A stretch of DNA of 64,000 nucleotides from Lachnospiraceae bacterium (GTDB lineage: Bacteria; Bacillota; Clostridia; Lachnospirales; Lachnospiraceae): NCBI GenBank assembly GCA_024403335.1, contig JAKSSA010000004.1, positions 1 through 64,000 on the forward strand, in the 5' to 3' direction. Position numbers and translations under genes: made by a program. A model generated the notes under the pieces. That model searched no databases, was not told where the DNA came from, and worked only from the letters and a program-made list of their open reading frames with translations. How positions within the stretch are numbered: the stretch's first letter is position 1; each line of letters starts with the position of its first letter. Below are positions 40,632-50,581 of the stretch, one piece after another.

Positions 40632-41795
40632 ATGGAAGCGATTACTAAAGAGAAATTTATTGAATTATTTTTGAAGTCTAAATCATTTAAAGAGAATAGA
40701 ACATATGAAACATTCTTCTCACAGATAAGTAGAGAATACAGAATCTGTATATGGGGAGCTGGTTTGTGCGGACGGTCAGTTTATAATTGGTTAACTGATA
40801 ATCAAGTAGAAGTTTCTTGTTTCTGCGATAATAACAAACAATTGGAAAATAAAGAAATTGTTGGAAATTGTCTTTGCATTTCGGTTTCAGAACTGAGAAA
40901 TCATATTGATGAATATTATGTGATTGTCGCTGTTGGAAATTTATGGCAAAGCAAAGAAATTAATAATCAATTGGCTGAATTTAAACATATTTTCCGAAAC
41001 CCATTGGGAATTACAACATATTGGCAGCAAACATTTGAAATAGAAGCGGAAGAGGCTTGGAAACAATTCGAGAAGTCTCGGAAAATATTTGATGATAAAT
41101 ATAGTTGCGATTTGTATGAGTTTTTATTTCTTCTGCGATTTCAACATGAAGTGATTGACTATCCAATAGACTATATGGAAAAATGGTATTCACCCAATCA
41201 GTATATTGCAACTGATTTATTGGATTATAGTAAGATTACTTCAGTTGTGGATTGTGGGGCGTATACAGGTGATTCATTACATGATTTTATAAATGTCTGT
41301 GATAAGAGTACGAAATACTACTGTTATGAGATGGATAAAAAAATATATGAGTTACTATTAACCAACATTGCAAAATACTATCAAGGCGATAGTAATGTGT
41401 ATGTTAAAAATGTTGGTGTAGGAAAAGAGGAGAGTGTAGCTTTCTATGTTGAAAATGAGTTTGGTGGGAGCCGCATTTCTAATGAACCGACAGTACAGTC
41501 TATATTAATACAACCTCTGGATTTGCTAATGGGAGACAATGTTACTGATTTTATTAAAATGGATATCGAGGGAGCAGAAGAAGACGCGTTATATGGGGCT
41601 TCTCGAATAATTGATAGAGATAAACCGGTTCTTGCCATTAGTATTTATCATAATTTGTTACAATTTTTAAAGATGCCACAGATAATAAGAGAATTGTGTA
41701 AGGATTACAAGCTTTATTTAAAGCATCATAAATGTACGGCAGATGATACTGTGATTTATGCAATAATAGATAAAAATGTGCATAAAAGATTATAA
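40632..41795 (+). CDS. FkbM methyltransferase with N-terminal Rossmann module
   Basis: A 387-residue protein. Residues about 35-110 carry the shared module (ICIWGAGLCGRSVYNWL, CFCDNNKQLENKEIVGN). The rest is an FkbM-type SAM methyltransferase (SVVDCGAYTGDSLHDF, YCYEMDKKIYELL, FIKMDIEGAEEDALYGA). It would O-methylate a sugar hydroxyl. The same module is fused to radical SAM and HAD proteins downstream. Confidence 0.85.
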   Translation: MEAITKEKFIELFLKSKSFKENRTYETFFSQISREYRICIWGAGLCGRSVYNWLTDNQVEVSCFCDNNKQLENKEIVGNCLCISVSELRNHIDEYYVIVAVGNLWQSKEINNQLAEFKHIFRNPLGITTYWQQTFEIEAEEAWKQFEKSRKIFDDKYSCDLYEFLFLLRFQHEVIDYPIDYMEKWYSPNQYIATDLLDYSKITSVVDCGAYTGDSLHDFINVCDKSTKYYCYEMDKKIYELLLTNIAKYYQGDSNVYVKNVGVGKEESVAFYVENEFGGSRISNEPTVQSILIQPLDLLMGDNVTDFIKMDIEGAEEDALYGASRIIDRDKPVLAISIYHNLLQFLKMPQIIRELCKDYKLYLKHHKCTADDTVIYAIIDKNVHKRL

Positions 41796-41810
41796 AGGAG
41801 CAATTTTGTT

Positions 41811-42815
41811 ATGATACAATACACTGAGCTTAGGACCAACATAGAACGTGTTGACTTGGAAAAGGTGATTCCTATTAAGATGCCGTGGACGATTCATATT
41901 GATCCATCTAATATATGTAATTTTAAATGTAGGTATTGTTATAATGCTTATCCAGAGCTGACAAGTAAGTCTGTGAAAGAATTTATGTCTCTTGATGGGT
42001 TTATAGGTATCATTGACCAATTAGAGAGCTTGCCTCAAGAGGAGAAACCTAAGGTATTAAGGTTGTTCCATGCCGGAGAACCACTTCTCAATCCAAATTT
42101 TAGGTCAATGTTAGAATACATGGGACATAAAAATATAGCTGGAAGAATTGAATTAACCACTAATGCGTCTTTGATGTCTAAGGATATGGCAGACTCAATA
42201 TTGTGTTCGGGGATTAATTATGTGAGATGCTCTATTTATGCGGTTACCGATAAAAAAGAGTATGAGATTACTGGCAATGGCATTTCGGTGGACAAAATAT
42301 ATGAGAATATTAAATACTTGAAAGAGGAACGTGATAGGAGAAAACAGGAAACGCCATATATAGTTGTAAAAACATTTAACAACTTGTCTGAAGGAGAGAG
42401 AGAGATTTGGGAGAAGAGATATTCATTAATATCAGATGAGATTTATTTAGACGAAATAACGGATTTAAACGGAGTAATTGATTTGGATGAAATTAAAAAA
42501 TGCTTTGGAAAAAAAGTTTGCCCTTATCCTTTTTATATGATGGTAATTAAACCTAATGGTGATGCTACAGTTTGTTGTACAGACGCAAACAGTGGATTTA
42601 CAGCAGGAAATGTATTCGAAAAGCCTATTAAAGAGGTATGGCAAGGAGAAAAAATGCATTTGTTTCAAAAAGAACAGCTAATGGGAAACAGAAAAAATAT
42701 TCCGATGTGTTCTAAGTGTGATATGATTTTAAATGATAAGTTTACTGTTGATAATATTGATAATGCCGATGTAAACATTTTTATGAAAAGAGTAAAAAAT
42801 AAAGAGTACAGCTAA
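41811..42815 (+). CDS. Radical SAM/SPASM protein A
   Basis: A 334-residue radical SAM enzyme with CNFKCRYC, FHAGEPLLNPNF (GEP motif) and SPASM-type cysteines (KKVCPYPFYMMVIKPNGDATVCC, CSKCDM). It lacks the Rossmann module. It is a paralogue of protein E at 46394 (same VDLEKVIP / VNLSEVVP opening and IDPSNIC / VDPSGAC). Substrate unknown; probably a sugar or carrier-linked glycan by context. Confidence 0.88.
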   Translation: MIQYTELRTNIERVDLEKVIPIKMPWTIHIDPSNICNFKCRYCYNAYPELTSKSVKEFMSLDGFIGIIDQLESLPQEEKPKVLRLFHAGEPLLNPNFRSMLEYMGHKNIAGRIELTTNASLMSKDMADSILCSGINYVRCSIYAVTDKKEYEITGNGISVDKIYENIKYLKEERDRRKQETPYIVVKTFNNLSEGEREIWEKRYSLISDEIYLDEITDLNGVIDLDEIKKCFGKKVCPYPFYMMVIKPNGDATVCCTDANSGFTAGNVFEKPIKEVWQGEKMHLFQKEQLMGNRKNIPMCSKCDMILNDKFTVDNIDNADVNIFMKRVKNKEYS

Positions 42816-42851
42816 TGATTAGATTTACAATTGTTATAGGAGCAGCTTTAG

Positions 42852-44006
42852 ATGAAATGGAAGAATAAAGGGCATGAATTTGATGAAATAAAAAGCATCT
42901 TTAGTAAAGAAAACATAAGATGCTATATTTGGGGAGCTGGAACATTTGGATATGCTTTTTGTAACGAGTTTGTGAATCAGATTACGATAGAAGGCTTTAT
43001 TGACTCTAATCCTATGAAGCAAGGAGGTGTATTTTGCGAAAAGAAGGTATATTCTCCTGAGGATTTTTTTAGTCGAAGAACGGATGAATTGGTATTAGTA
43101 TCAACGGGATGGACTAATCAGGTCTATTCGCAATTGAATAATCATGGAATGAAGCGTTTTGTTGACTATTATCATATTGACGAGTGGTATTCGCTTTTTC
43201 ATTATTTCAGAAATAATAAAGTGTTTTTGACAGACTTGACAATTCAGATAACACAGAAGTGTACACTAAGATGTGAATATTGTAATGCTTTTATTCCACA
43301 TATAAAGCAACCTAAAGATCTTTCCACAGAACAAGTGATGAAGAGCTTGGATAATTTGTTTAAATGGGTTGACAGTATTAATGTTATCGCACTTAGCGGT
43401 GGAGATGCAATGGCATCAAGGAATTTTGTCGATGTACTTGATAGTGTTGCTAAGAAGTATTATCCACAAAAGGTAAAGCATATTGAAGTGTATAGTAATG
43501 CTGTTATAGTACCTGATGAGATTACTTTAGAGAAGTTTAAACAGTATAATGTTATTTATCGCTGGACTGATTACTATGGTAATTCTGGACATCAAAAAAA
43601 TGATGAGATCGAGCATATTTTGTCTGATAGAGGAATTATCTATGATAGAGTACGTTTTAAGGAATGGTATGACTGCGGTTATCCACAGGAATCAAATGGT
43701 TTATATAATGAGGATGAATTGATTGATTTCTGTACGCAATGTAAAAGAAAAAGCTGTCACATTATTAGAGAAGATAAATTATTCACCTGTGGTATGTGCT
43801 CAGCTGCAGATGATATAGGCTATTGCTTTTTCGATGAAACAGATTATTTTGATTTGCATAATCATAATAATAGTCCAATAGAACTTATTGAATTCTATTT
43901 GGGTTTTTCTGAAAAAGGATATTATAACTATTGTAGGAAGTGTAATGGCGGTACAAATATTGCGAAAAAAAGTATTCCGGTTGGAAATCAGTTGAAAAAG
44001 ATTTAA
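42852..44006 (+). CDS. Radical SAM protein B with Rossmann module
   Basis: A 384-residue protein. Residues about 18-110 are the shared module (CYIWGAGTFGYAFCNEF, GFIDSNPMKQGGVFCEKKVYS). The radical SAM domain follows with CTLRCEYC near residue 138 and LSGGDAM (GGD in place of GGE). C-terminal Cys residues (FCTQCKRKSCH, CGMCSA, YCRKC) are consistent with auxiliary Fe-S clusters. Confidence 0.86.
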   Translation: MKWKNKGHEFDEIKSIFSKENIRCYIWGAGTFGYAFCNEFVNQITIEGFIDSNPMKQGGVFCEKKVYSPEDFFSRRTDELVLVSTGWTNQVYSQLNNHGMKRFVDYYHIDEWYSLFHYFRNNKVFLTDLTIQITQKCTLRCEYCNAFIPHIKQPKDLSTEQVMKSLDNLFKWVDSINVIALSGGDAMASRNFVDVLDSVAKKYYPQKVKHIEVYSNAVIVPDEITLEKFKQYNVIYRWTDYYGNSGHQKNDEIEHILSDRGIIYDRVRFKEWYDCGYPQESNGLYNEDELIDFCTQCKRKSCHIIREDKLFTCGMCSAADDIGYCFFDETDYFDLHNHNNSPIELIEFYLGFSEKGYYNYCRKCNGGTNIAKKSIPVGNQLKKI

Positions 44007-44073
44007 AGACATGATAGAAGTATTATGAACTTAAAGTGATGCTATGAATTTGAAGATTAGGGGCGGTGTAAAC

Positions 44074-45210
44074 ATGAAAACTATTATTTTATATGGAGCA
44101 GGAACACAAAATCTTAGATTGGCTTATCAAGATATAATAGCATCAAAGGGATATAATATTATAGCTATAGTTGACAAAGACCCGTTAAAACAAGGTAAGT
44201 CATTTTTTGGTACACCAATCATTTCTTTCGAAAAACTTCTTCAATTAGATAAAGAAATAGATAAATATGATTGTGTAATAACAATAAGAACAGATAGTGT
44301 TGTTAATGAAGTAAAAAAATCCTTAGAAGTATTAAGAAATGGAAGAACTTATACTTTTGAAGAATTTTTTATTCAAGAGAAATTAAATAGAAAAATAACT
44401 AGAATTCCTCAAATACAGACACATGTTGTTGATCATTGCAATTTGAATTGTGTAAGATGTTCTCACTTTAGCCCTTTGGTAAGCAACGATGATAATGCAT
44501 TTTATCTGAATCCTAAAATCTTTGAAAACGATGTTAGGAGAATAGCAGAACTTACTAATGGAGATATTGATGAGTACCAGTTGGCAGGAGGGGAACCCCT
44601 TTTACATCCAGAATGTTATATTTTCCCGTATATAGTGAAGAAATATTTGCCTAATACGAAAGTAATTATTATAACAAATGGCACTTTATTTGATAGAGTT
44701 GATGAAAAGTTTTATTTGTCTTGTATTGAAAATGACGTGGACGTATGGGTAACGCGGTATCCAATTGCAATAGATTACGATTCTGCAATAGAGAATTTAA
44801 AGACTCGGGGGATTAATGTTGAATATGGTAATTCGGGGAACTCAAAGCAACAAGTCAAAGAGATGTGGGGAGTAGCCTATAAACCTGATGGGGGGTTAGA
44901 TGGTGAGAAAAATTTTGAGTGTTGTTATGGTAGATGTTTCATGATTCGCGATGGCTATATGTATTTATGTACGCAAAGCGCATATTCCGATATTTTTAAT
45001 AGATATTTTGGAACAAACATGCCAGAGCCTACTCAAAGTGGAATTAATATCTATGGAGTTAATTCACTTGAAGAAATAACAAATTATTTGTCGAAAAAGT
45101 TAGCTTTTTGTGATTATTGCAATACATTAGAAAGAATGCCACCGATTCCTTGGGACATATCAAAGAGGGAAATAGGGGAATGGGTAGAAATGAGGAAAGG
45201 TAATAGTTGA
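44074..45210 (+). CDS. Radical SAM protein C with Rossmann module
   Basis: A 378-residue protein (start at ATG 44074 after GGGGCGGTG; ATG 44044 is an alternative). The module reads IILYGAGTQNLRLA, AIVDKDPLKQGKSFFGTPI. The radical SAM part has CNLNCVRCSHFSPLV and QLAGGEPLLHPE, with C-terminal CCYGRCFMI and FCDYC. It is a close paralogue of protein D, whose start overlaps its stop. Confidence 0.88.
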   Translation: MKTIILYGAGTQNLRLAYQDIIASKGYNIIAIVDKDPLKQGKSFFGTPIISFEKLLQLDKEIDKYDCVITIRTDSVVNEVKKSLEVLRNGRTYTFEEFFIQEKLNRKITRIPQIQTHVVDHCNLNCVRCSHFSPLVSNDDNAFYLNPKIFENDVRRIAELTNGDIDEYQLAGGEPLLHPECYIFPYIVKKYLPNTKVIIITNGTLFDRVDEKFYLSCIENDVDVWVTRYPIAIDYDSAIENLKTRGINVEYGNSGNSKQQVKEMWGVAYKPDGGLDGEKNFECCYGRCFMIRDGYMYLCTQSAYSDIFNRYFGTNMPEPTQSGINIYGVNSLEEITNYLSKKLAFCDYCNTLERMPPIPWDISKREIGEWVEMRKGNS

Positions 45211-46376
45211 TGTTTACTGATTCAGAAGAAAAGATGATTGTATTATATGGGGCAGGAGAACAAAATCTGAGGATGGCAATTAGTTTGCTTGATATAGGTG
45301 AATATAAGGCTGAGTTTGTTGTTGATAAGGACGAGAGAAAATGGGGGATATCAAAATATGAATTAGAAGTAGTATCTCTTGAAAGAATGCATAGTTTTGA
45401 TGAACAAATGAATAAGGAAGGAAGAAAATATGACTTATTAATAACAGCGAGAACTAGTACTACTGTTGAAGAAATAAGAAAACAGTTATCAAGTTTGAAG
45501 AATGCAATCGTTTATTCTGTATATGAATATATGTATGAAAAAGCATTGTATGCTAATGTAAAAAGTATCGGAACACTAATCGTACATTTAGCAGATCATT
45601 GTAATTTAAATTGCGTTAGATGTTGTCATCTTTCTCCTTTAGTTAAGAATGAGGTTTTTTATGATTTTGAAAAATATAAGAAGGATTTGAAGCGGTATTC
45701 AGTTCTCTGTGATAGAAAACTGCAGGAAATTCAGCTTGGTGGCGGCGAACCATTGCTGAATAGTAACTGCGAGGAATATATTCGAATTACGAGGGAGTGC
45801 TTTCCTGAATCTAGAATAGTTTTGATGACGAATGGTATTCTTCTGAAAAAGATGCCACAATCTTTTTTCGATTCGTGTCGTGATAATGATATTGTAGTTA
45901 GCATTACTTCTTATGGAGTAAAATTAGATTGGAATGGTATCAAAAAACTCTTGGGAGAAAATGAAGTTGCGTACAATATAGCTAATGAAGAAGACTGGAA
46001 AGATGACCGTTCAAAAAAGATGGAACGACCAGCATGCCTTATATTAAATGGTGGCGAGAACGCGTATAAAAATAATGTCAGGTGTTTGGGTGCACATATT
46101 TATATATTAAATAATGGGAAAGTATATAATTGTGCATATTCAGCTTTTATTTCGTATTTTAACAATTATTATGGTACAAAATTGCCAGATGAAGACGGGG
46201 TAAACATATATGAAGTGAATACATATGAGGAGTTGCTTTATGAGATTTCACAACCAAATAAATTGTGCGAATATTGTAGGCCCAATGATAGTGTGCGTAA
46301 AGACGCCAGCGATGCAGTTGATTGGAGAATTTCTCCACGTAGCATTGATGAATGGGCTGATTGCGGTGAACAATAA
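45210..46376 (+). CDS. Radical SAM protein D with Rossmann module
   Basis: A 388-residue paralogue of C: module IVLYGAGEQNLRMA, FVVDKDERKWG; radical SAM CNLNCVRCCHLSPLV and QLGGGEPLLNSN; C-terminal CLILNGGENAYKNNVRCLGAH and CEYCRP. Its ATG overlaps the TGA of gene C (TGATG), so the two are translationally coupled and probably act together. Confidence 0.88.
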   Translation: MFTDSEEKMIVLYGAGEQNLRMAISLLDIGEYKAEFVVDKDERKWGISKYELEVVSLERMHSFDEQMNKEGRKYDLLITARTSTTVEEIRKQLSSLKNAIVYSVYEYMYEKALYANVKSIGTLIVHLADHCNLNCVRCCHLSPLVKNEVFYDFEKYKKDLKRYSVLCDRKLQEIQLGGGEPLLNSNCEEYIRITRECFPESRIVLMTNGILLKKMPQSFFDSCRDNDIVVSITSYGVKLDWNGIKKLLGENEVAYNIANEEDWKDDRSKKMERPACLILNGGENAYKNNVRCLGAHIYILNNGKVYNCAYSAFISYFNNYYGTKLPDEDGVNIYEVNTYEELLYEISQPNKLCEYCRPNDSVRKDASDAVDWRISPRSIDEWADCGEQ

Positions 46377-46393
46377 AATGAGGATTCGTTAAG

Positions 46394-47407
46394 ATGGTTA
46401 ATAGAGATCGTTTGGAATTTTTTAATAAACGTGTAAATTTATCAGAGGTGGTTCCGCTTACTACTCCCTTTGTTGTGTTTGTGGACCCATCTGGAGCATG
46501 CAATTTGTCATGTAAGTTTTGTCCATGCAATATGGTAGATTATATGAATTTGGAGAGACATAAAATCATGTCTTTAGAAACATATAATATGATTATAAAC
46601 CAGTTACTTGAATTCGATGAGCAAATAAAAGTGATAAATCTTTACGGTTTCGGAGAACCATTAATGAATAAAAATATTGCTGAAATGGTTCGAATACTCA
46701 AAAGAAAAAAAGTTTGCAGAGAGGTAAGAATAACTACTAATGGATTGCTTCTGAATAGAAAATTGAGTGACGCACTTGTTGAAGCTGGGGTTGACATGGT
46801 TAGGTTTTCTATTGAGGCATTGAATTCTGATGATTATAAGAATGTATGCAATATTGATATGAATTATCAAGCTTTAGTTGATAACATATCCTATTTGTAT
46901 AATATTAGTCGTGGAACAAAAACAAAAGTTTCGGTGAAAATACTAAATGTTGCACTCAGGAATAATGCGGATGCAAATATGTTTTATGATATGTATGAGG
47001 CTATTTCTGACTATACATATATTCAAGATACTACGCAAGCTTGGGCAGAATTTGATGCATATGTTCCAGAAGGAAATTATGAGGCAGGAAATATCGGGGA
47101 TATGATGGATAAGGATAAAATATGCAGTTTCCCACTGACTACAATGACAGTTCATTCAAATGGAGCAATATGCGTATGTCCACAGGATTGGAAATTTGCT
47201 ACTCAGTACGGAAATGTTGAAGAAATTAGCTTAAAGGATGCATGGAATTCAAAAAAACTATTTGGAATTTGTAAGGCACACTTATCTGGAAATAGGTGGA
47301 AAATGCCATATTGTAAAGATTGTAATGTTTGCGTTTCAAATGATGACGTTAGAAAAACCGCCGATGTAATTATTAGTAGGCTTGAAAAGAACAGTATGTT
47401 TGATTAA
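46394..47407 (+). CDS. Radical SAM/SPASM protein E
   Basis: A 337-residue enzyme, paralogue of A, without Rossmann module. CNLSCKFCPC near residue 36, YGFGEPLMNKN, then SPASM CSFPLTTMTVHSNGAICVCPQDW and CKDCNVC. Same-strand, 17 bp after D. Confidence 0.88.
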   Translation: MVNRDRLEFFNKRVNLSEVVPLTTPFVVFVDPSGACNLSCKFCPCNMVDYMNLERHKIMSLETYNMIINQLLEFDEQIKVINLYGFGEPLMNKNIAEMVRILKRKKVCREVRITTNGLLLNRKLSDALVEAGVDMVRFSIEALNSDDYKNVCNIDMNYQALVDNISYLYNISRGTKTKVSVKILNVALRNNADANMFYDMYEAISDYTYIQDTTQAWAEFDAYVPEGNYEAGNIGDMMDKDKICSFPLTTMTVHSNGAICVCPQDWKFATQYGNVEEISLKDAWNSKKLFGICKAHLSGNRWKMPYCKDCNVCVSNDDVRKTADVIISRLEKNSMFD

Positions 47408-47458
47408 GCTAAAATAGGTTACACATCAGCTTATTGAAAGTGATTTGTTGGAGGAGTA

Positions 47459-48529
47459 TTGCGATTAATTATTTCAACCCTACATTTTTATAACAATTTT
47501 GGCTCCGTTCTTCAGGCATATGCGTTGAAACATGTGTTGGAGGAACGTTTTGGTTGTGTTGCAAAAATTTCTGATTACAGGCCGGATTTGCCGGAGTATC
47601 GCTATTTTACAAGCACAGAGTTGTTAAAGGGGTATGAAGTTAAGAAAGAGAAGTTTGCTGATTTTAGAGAGAAATATTTGGAACTGTCAGACGGAACTGA
47701 CTGTGATTATGATGTAAGAGCGGTTGGAAGCGATATTGTCTGGGGCAAGGAGTTTTCTAAACTTGATAGCTCATACTTTTTATCTGATGACAGGGTAAAT
47801 TTTAAAAGAGATGGGAAGAAAATTGCATATGCGGCAAGTGTCATCCTTCGCGATGGCTGTACAGAGGATGATGAGCTTTTTAAGAGATATTTGCCTGAAC
47901 TTGATTCGATTGCAGTTAGAGAAACAACGGCAGTTGAGGTTATAAGTCGTTTGTCGGGGAAAGAGGTGCAGGCAGTTTTAGACCCAACTCTTTTGCTTGA
48001 TTCATGTGACTACGATGCTTTGATTGATCAGTATAAGGCCCAAAGCAGCATAATGAGTGAACCTTACCTTTTGTCTTACTTTTTAACGCATGACCCTGCA
48101 GTCGTGGATTATAGTAACATGATAGCAAGAAAGCTTGAACTTAAAGTGGTTCATTATTTTGCAGATTATCCTGACAGAATTTTTGATGCAGATTCAAAGT
48201 GTTTCGCATTTGCAGGTCCCGAGGAATTTTTAGCGCTGGTAAAGAATGCAGCTTTGGTTTTTACGAATTCATTTCATGGCACATGTTTTTCAATGATTTA
48301 CAGAAAGCCTTTTTATACCTATACTGCAAAGCGCGCAATGCTTAGTCGTGTGAAGGATTTATGTGCGCGTCTTGGAATGGAAGACAGATATTTTACTGAC
48401 TTTAGGGATTTGAAGAAGGTTACTTTGGATATCGATTACTCTGAATTTGAGAAGCAATTGGAAGTATGGCGCAAAAAGTCTTTTGATTTTCTTGAACAGG
48501 CTTTGCAAAAGGAGGCCAAAGATGTATAA
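47459..48529 (+). CDS. Polysaccharide pyruvyl transferase family protein
   Basis: A 356-residue CsaB-like enzyme that moves pyruvate from phosphoenolpyruvate to a sugar as a ketal. LHFYNNFGSVLQAYAL opens the fold; AVGSDIVWG, DPTLLLD and TNSFHGTCFSMIY are family motifs. TTG start with GGAGGAG upstream. Pyruvylated sugars anchor S-layer proteins or decorate glycans. Confidence 0.88.
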   Translation: MRLIISTLHFYNNFGSVLQAYALKHVLEERFGCVAKISDYRPDLPEYRYFTSTELLKGYEVKKEKFADFREKYLELSDGTDCDYDVRAVGSDIVWGKEFSKLDSSYFLSDDRVNFKRDGKKIAYAASVILRDGCTEDDELFKRYLPELDSIAVRETTAVEVISRLSGKEVQAVLDPTLLLDSCDYDALIDQYKAQSSIMSEPYLLSYFLTHDPAVVDYSNMIARKLELKVVHYFADYPDRIFDADSKCFAFAGPEEFLALVKNAALVFTNSFHGTCFSMIYRKPFYTYTAKRAMLSRVKDLCARLGMEDRYFTDFRDLKKVTLDIDYSEFEKQLEVWRKKSFDFLEQALQKEAKDV

Positions 48530-48920
48530 CGGTGTTTACACAATTGAACAGTATGCATATGTGTATGACACGCTTATTAAGTGGCTTACAGATAAAGTTA
48601 GTGGAGAAAGCTTAGGCGACAAGCTAGTTGAAAAAGGCATTAACAGTGTCGCAATATATGGCGTAAATGGTCTTGGAGAACTTGCAGCCGAAGATATTAG
48701 AGAAAAAGCAGAAGTTGTCTGTTTTATAGATAGAAATCCATCTTTGATTGGAACAAAAAGAAATGGAATTTCAGTACTTGGATTGGATGATTTGGCAAAG
48801 GTGCCTGAGAAAACACATATTCTTATAGCACCAGAGTTCTATTTCAGAGAGATAATGGATACTCTTTATGAAAAAGGGATAGATGAAAGTCGAATTATTT
48901 CTTTGAGTATGCTTGTTTAA
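48522..48920 (+). CDS. Stand-alone Rossmann-module protein
   Basis: A 132-residue protein consisting almost only of the shared module (VAIYGVNGLGELAAEDI, VCFIDRNPSLIGTKRNGISV) after a short helical start. It overlaps the pyruvyl transferase end by 8 bp and has AAAGGAGG upstream. As a free module it may act in trans for enzymes lacking it. Confidence 0.78.
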   Translation: MYNGVYTIEQYAYVYDTLIKWLTDKVSGESLGDKLVEKGINSVAIYGVNGLGELAAEDIREKAEVVCFIDRNPSLIGTKRNGISVLGLDDLAKVPEKTHILIAPEFYFREIMDTLYEKGIDESRIISLSMLV

Positions 48921-48940
48921 TGAGATGATTGGGGAACTGC

Positions 48941-50329
48941 ATGGCTGATAAGTTAGAAAAAAAACGAAAAACCTTAAAGGAATGGCTTGAAATAATAGAA
49001 CACGACAGACGTCGTGTGATTTGTTTTGGCACAGGATTAATGGCTTTGGAGGCAGTTTCGTATAATGCAATTAAGGATGCGGTTGCTTTTTTTGTGGATA
49101 ATGACACTGCGAAGCAGGGAAAAGATATATTATTAAATGACAAATACTATCCGGTTATTTCCGCAGATGAATTGAAAAAACGCATATGCGAAAATGATGT
49201 AGTTATGCTTACTTCTGGCCATTTTAAGTCTATGAGAAGTCAGGTTGAAAAGCTGGCTTTGGAAGTTTTTGGGGCAGATTATGAAGAAAAGATAGATATA
49301 GTTGATTTTCCAGTTGCAAAGGTTTCTTATTCTCCAGATAGTGAAGAATTTTTTGAAGAGCGTATGTTGAAAGAATGCTTGAAAGAATATTCTGATGTAC
49401 TTGACCAGTTTGGAATTTGCGGAGATGAAAAAGAAGGAAAACTGAGTAAAAAGAAGGAATATGTCCTTGGCGCTTCGGCTAAAGAACGACCTTTAGTAAT
49501 TCCTCGCATAATGATTATGCCTACAACACGTTGTAACATGCGTTGTAAGGGTTGTTCTTCATTACTTCCGCTTTTTGAAAAGCCCTGTGATGTTAATTCG
49601 GACCAGATTATTAAGGACTTTGAGGTATTCTTCTCCGGCATTGATGAGTGTATAAAGATTACAATTGGTGGCGAACCATTTTTATATCCGGATTTGCATC
49701 AATTACTTTTGTACTTGCTTGAGCAGAAAAAGGTGCTTGGTATAATGATGATTACAAATAGTACAATTATGCCGAAGCTAGAAGTATTGGAGCTTCTGAG
49801 TAACAGAAAGATATTTGTTGAAATAAGTGATTATGGCCATCTTGATAAGATGAGCAAGCTGATAAGAGCTTTTGAGGATGCAGATGTTAATTTTAAGGTA
49901 TTAACTGACCAGCAGTGGACGGACATGGGTGGAGTTGAGTGCAGAAACCGAAGTGAAGAGGAACTTAGATTCCAGTACCTTAATTGCGATCAGAGCCGAG
50001 TTATTAAGGGATTTCATGATGGGTGGTTCTATACCTGTGCCAGAAGTGCAAGAATGACTGCACTTGGGGCATATGAGCCTGGTAACGACCGCTTTAAACT
50101 TGATGAGAATATGAAAAAAGATGAAATTCGAGAAAGACTCAAGGATATGTTTTACAGGGATTATGCCGAAGCCTGCAATCACTGTGATTTGGGCGTTTTG
50201 CCAACAAAGGTTATTCCTGCTGGAATTCAGCCAGAGGATTCACCTATTAAAAAGTCGAGATATACAATCGTTGATCGCGAAGAATATGAAAAGTTGAAAC
50301 GACTTGTAAATCTGCGAAGTGAAAATTAA
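48941..50329 (+). CDS. Radical SAM protein F with Rossmann module
   Basis: A 462-residue protein. Module: VICFGTGLMALEAVSYN, FFVDNDTAKQGKDIL. The radical SAM domain begins near residue 190 with CNMRCKGCSSLLPL and TIGGEPFLYPD, followed by C-terminal Cys (YLNCDQ, YTCARSAR, CNHCDLG). A longer linker between the parts than in B-D. ATG 48941 follows TTGGGGAA; an in-frame TTG at 48929 is less likely. Confidence 0.87.
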   Translation: MADKLEKKRKTLKEWLEIIEHDRRRVICFGTGLMALEAVSYNAIKDAVAFFVDNDTAKQGKDILLNDKYYPVISADELKKRICENDVVMLTSGHFKSMRSQVEKLALEVFGADYEEKIDIVDFPVAKVSYSPDSEEFFEERMLKECLKEYSDVLDQFGICGDEKEGKLSKKKEYVLGASAKERPLVIPRIMIMPTTRCNMRCKGCSSLLPLFEKPCDVNSDQIIKDFEVFFSGIDECIKITIGGEPFLYPDLHQLLLYLLEQKKVLGIMMITNSTIMPKLEVLELLSNRKIFVEISDYGHLDKMSKLIRAFEDADVNFKVLTDQQWTDMGGVECRNRSEEELRFQYLNCDQSRVIKGFHDGWFYTCARSARMTALGAYEPGNDRFKLDENMKKDEIRERLKDMFYRDYAEACNHCDLGVLPTKVIPAGIQPEDSPIKKSRYTIVDREEYEKLKRLVNLRSEN

Positions 50330-50369
50330 TGAAATGTAAAGAAATATAAGGAAACAGACCGCTAAATAA

Positions 50370-50498
50370 TTGATTACTGGCTATTGACTATTGATTATTG
50401 ATTATTGATTGTTGATTGTTGACTGTTGACTGTTGATTATTGAATATTGGATATTGGATGTTGGATGTTGAACATTGATTATTGAATGTTGAATATTG
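50370..50498 (+). repeat. Heptamer tandem array, 18 units
   Basis: Eighteen units of TTGATTA with variants (TTGACTG, TTGATTG, TTGGATG, TTGAATA). Same 7-nt period as the array at 2101-2261 but a different word. It fills the gap between the last radical SAM gene and the HAD protein. Confidence 0.92.
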
Positions 50499-50581
50499 TA
50501 AGTTTAGCACGTTTGAAAATTGCAATTTGAAACCGGAAGAAAATAGGAACTTATAGTGTAGGAATAAACAAAATATTGAAA

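Noticed and set aside
41811..50329. Radical SAM block as a second RiPP cluster
   Set aside because: No short precursor-like ORF, PqqD, peptidase or exporter lies among them, while sugar enzymes flank on both sides.
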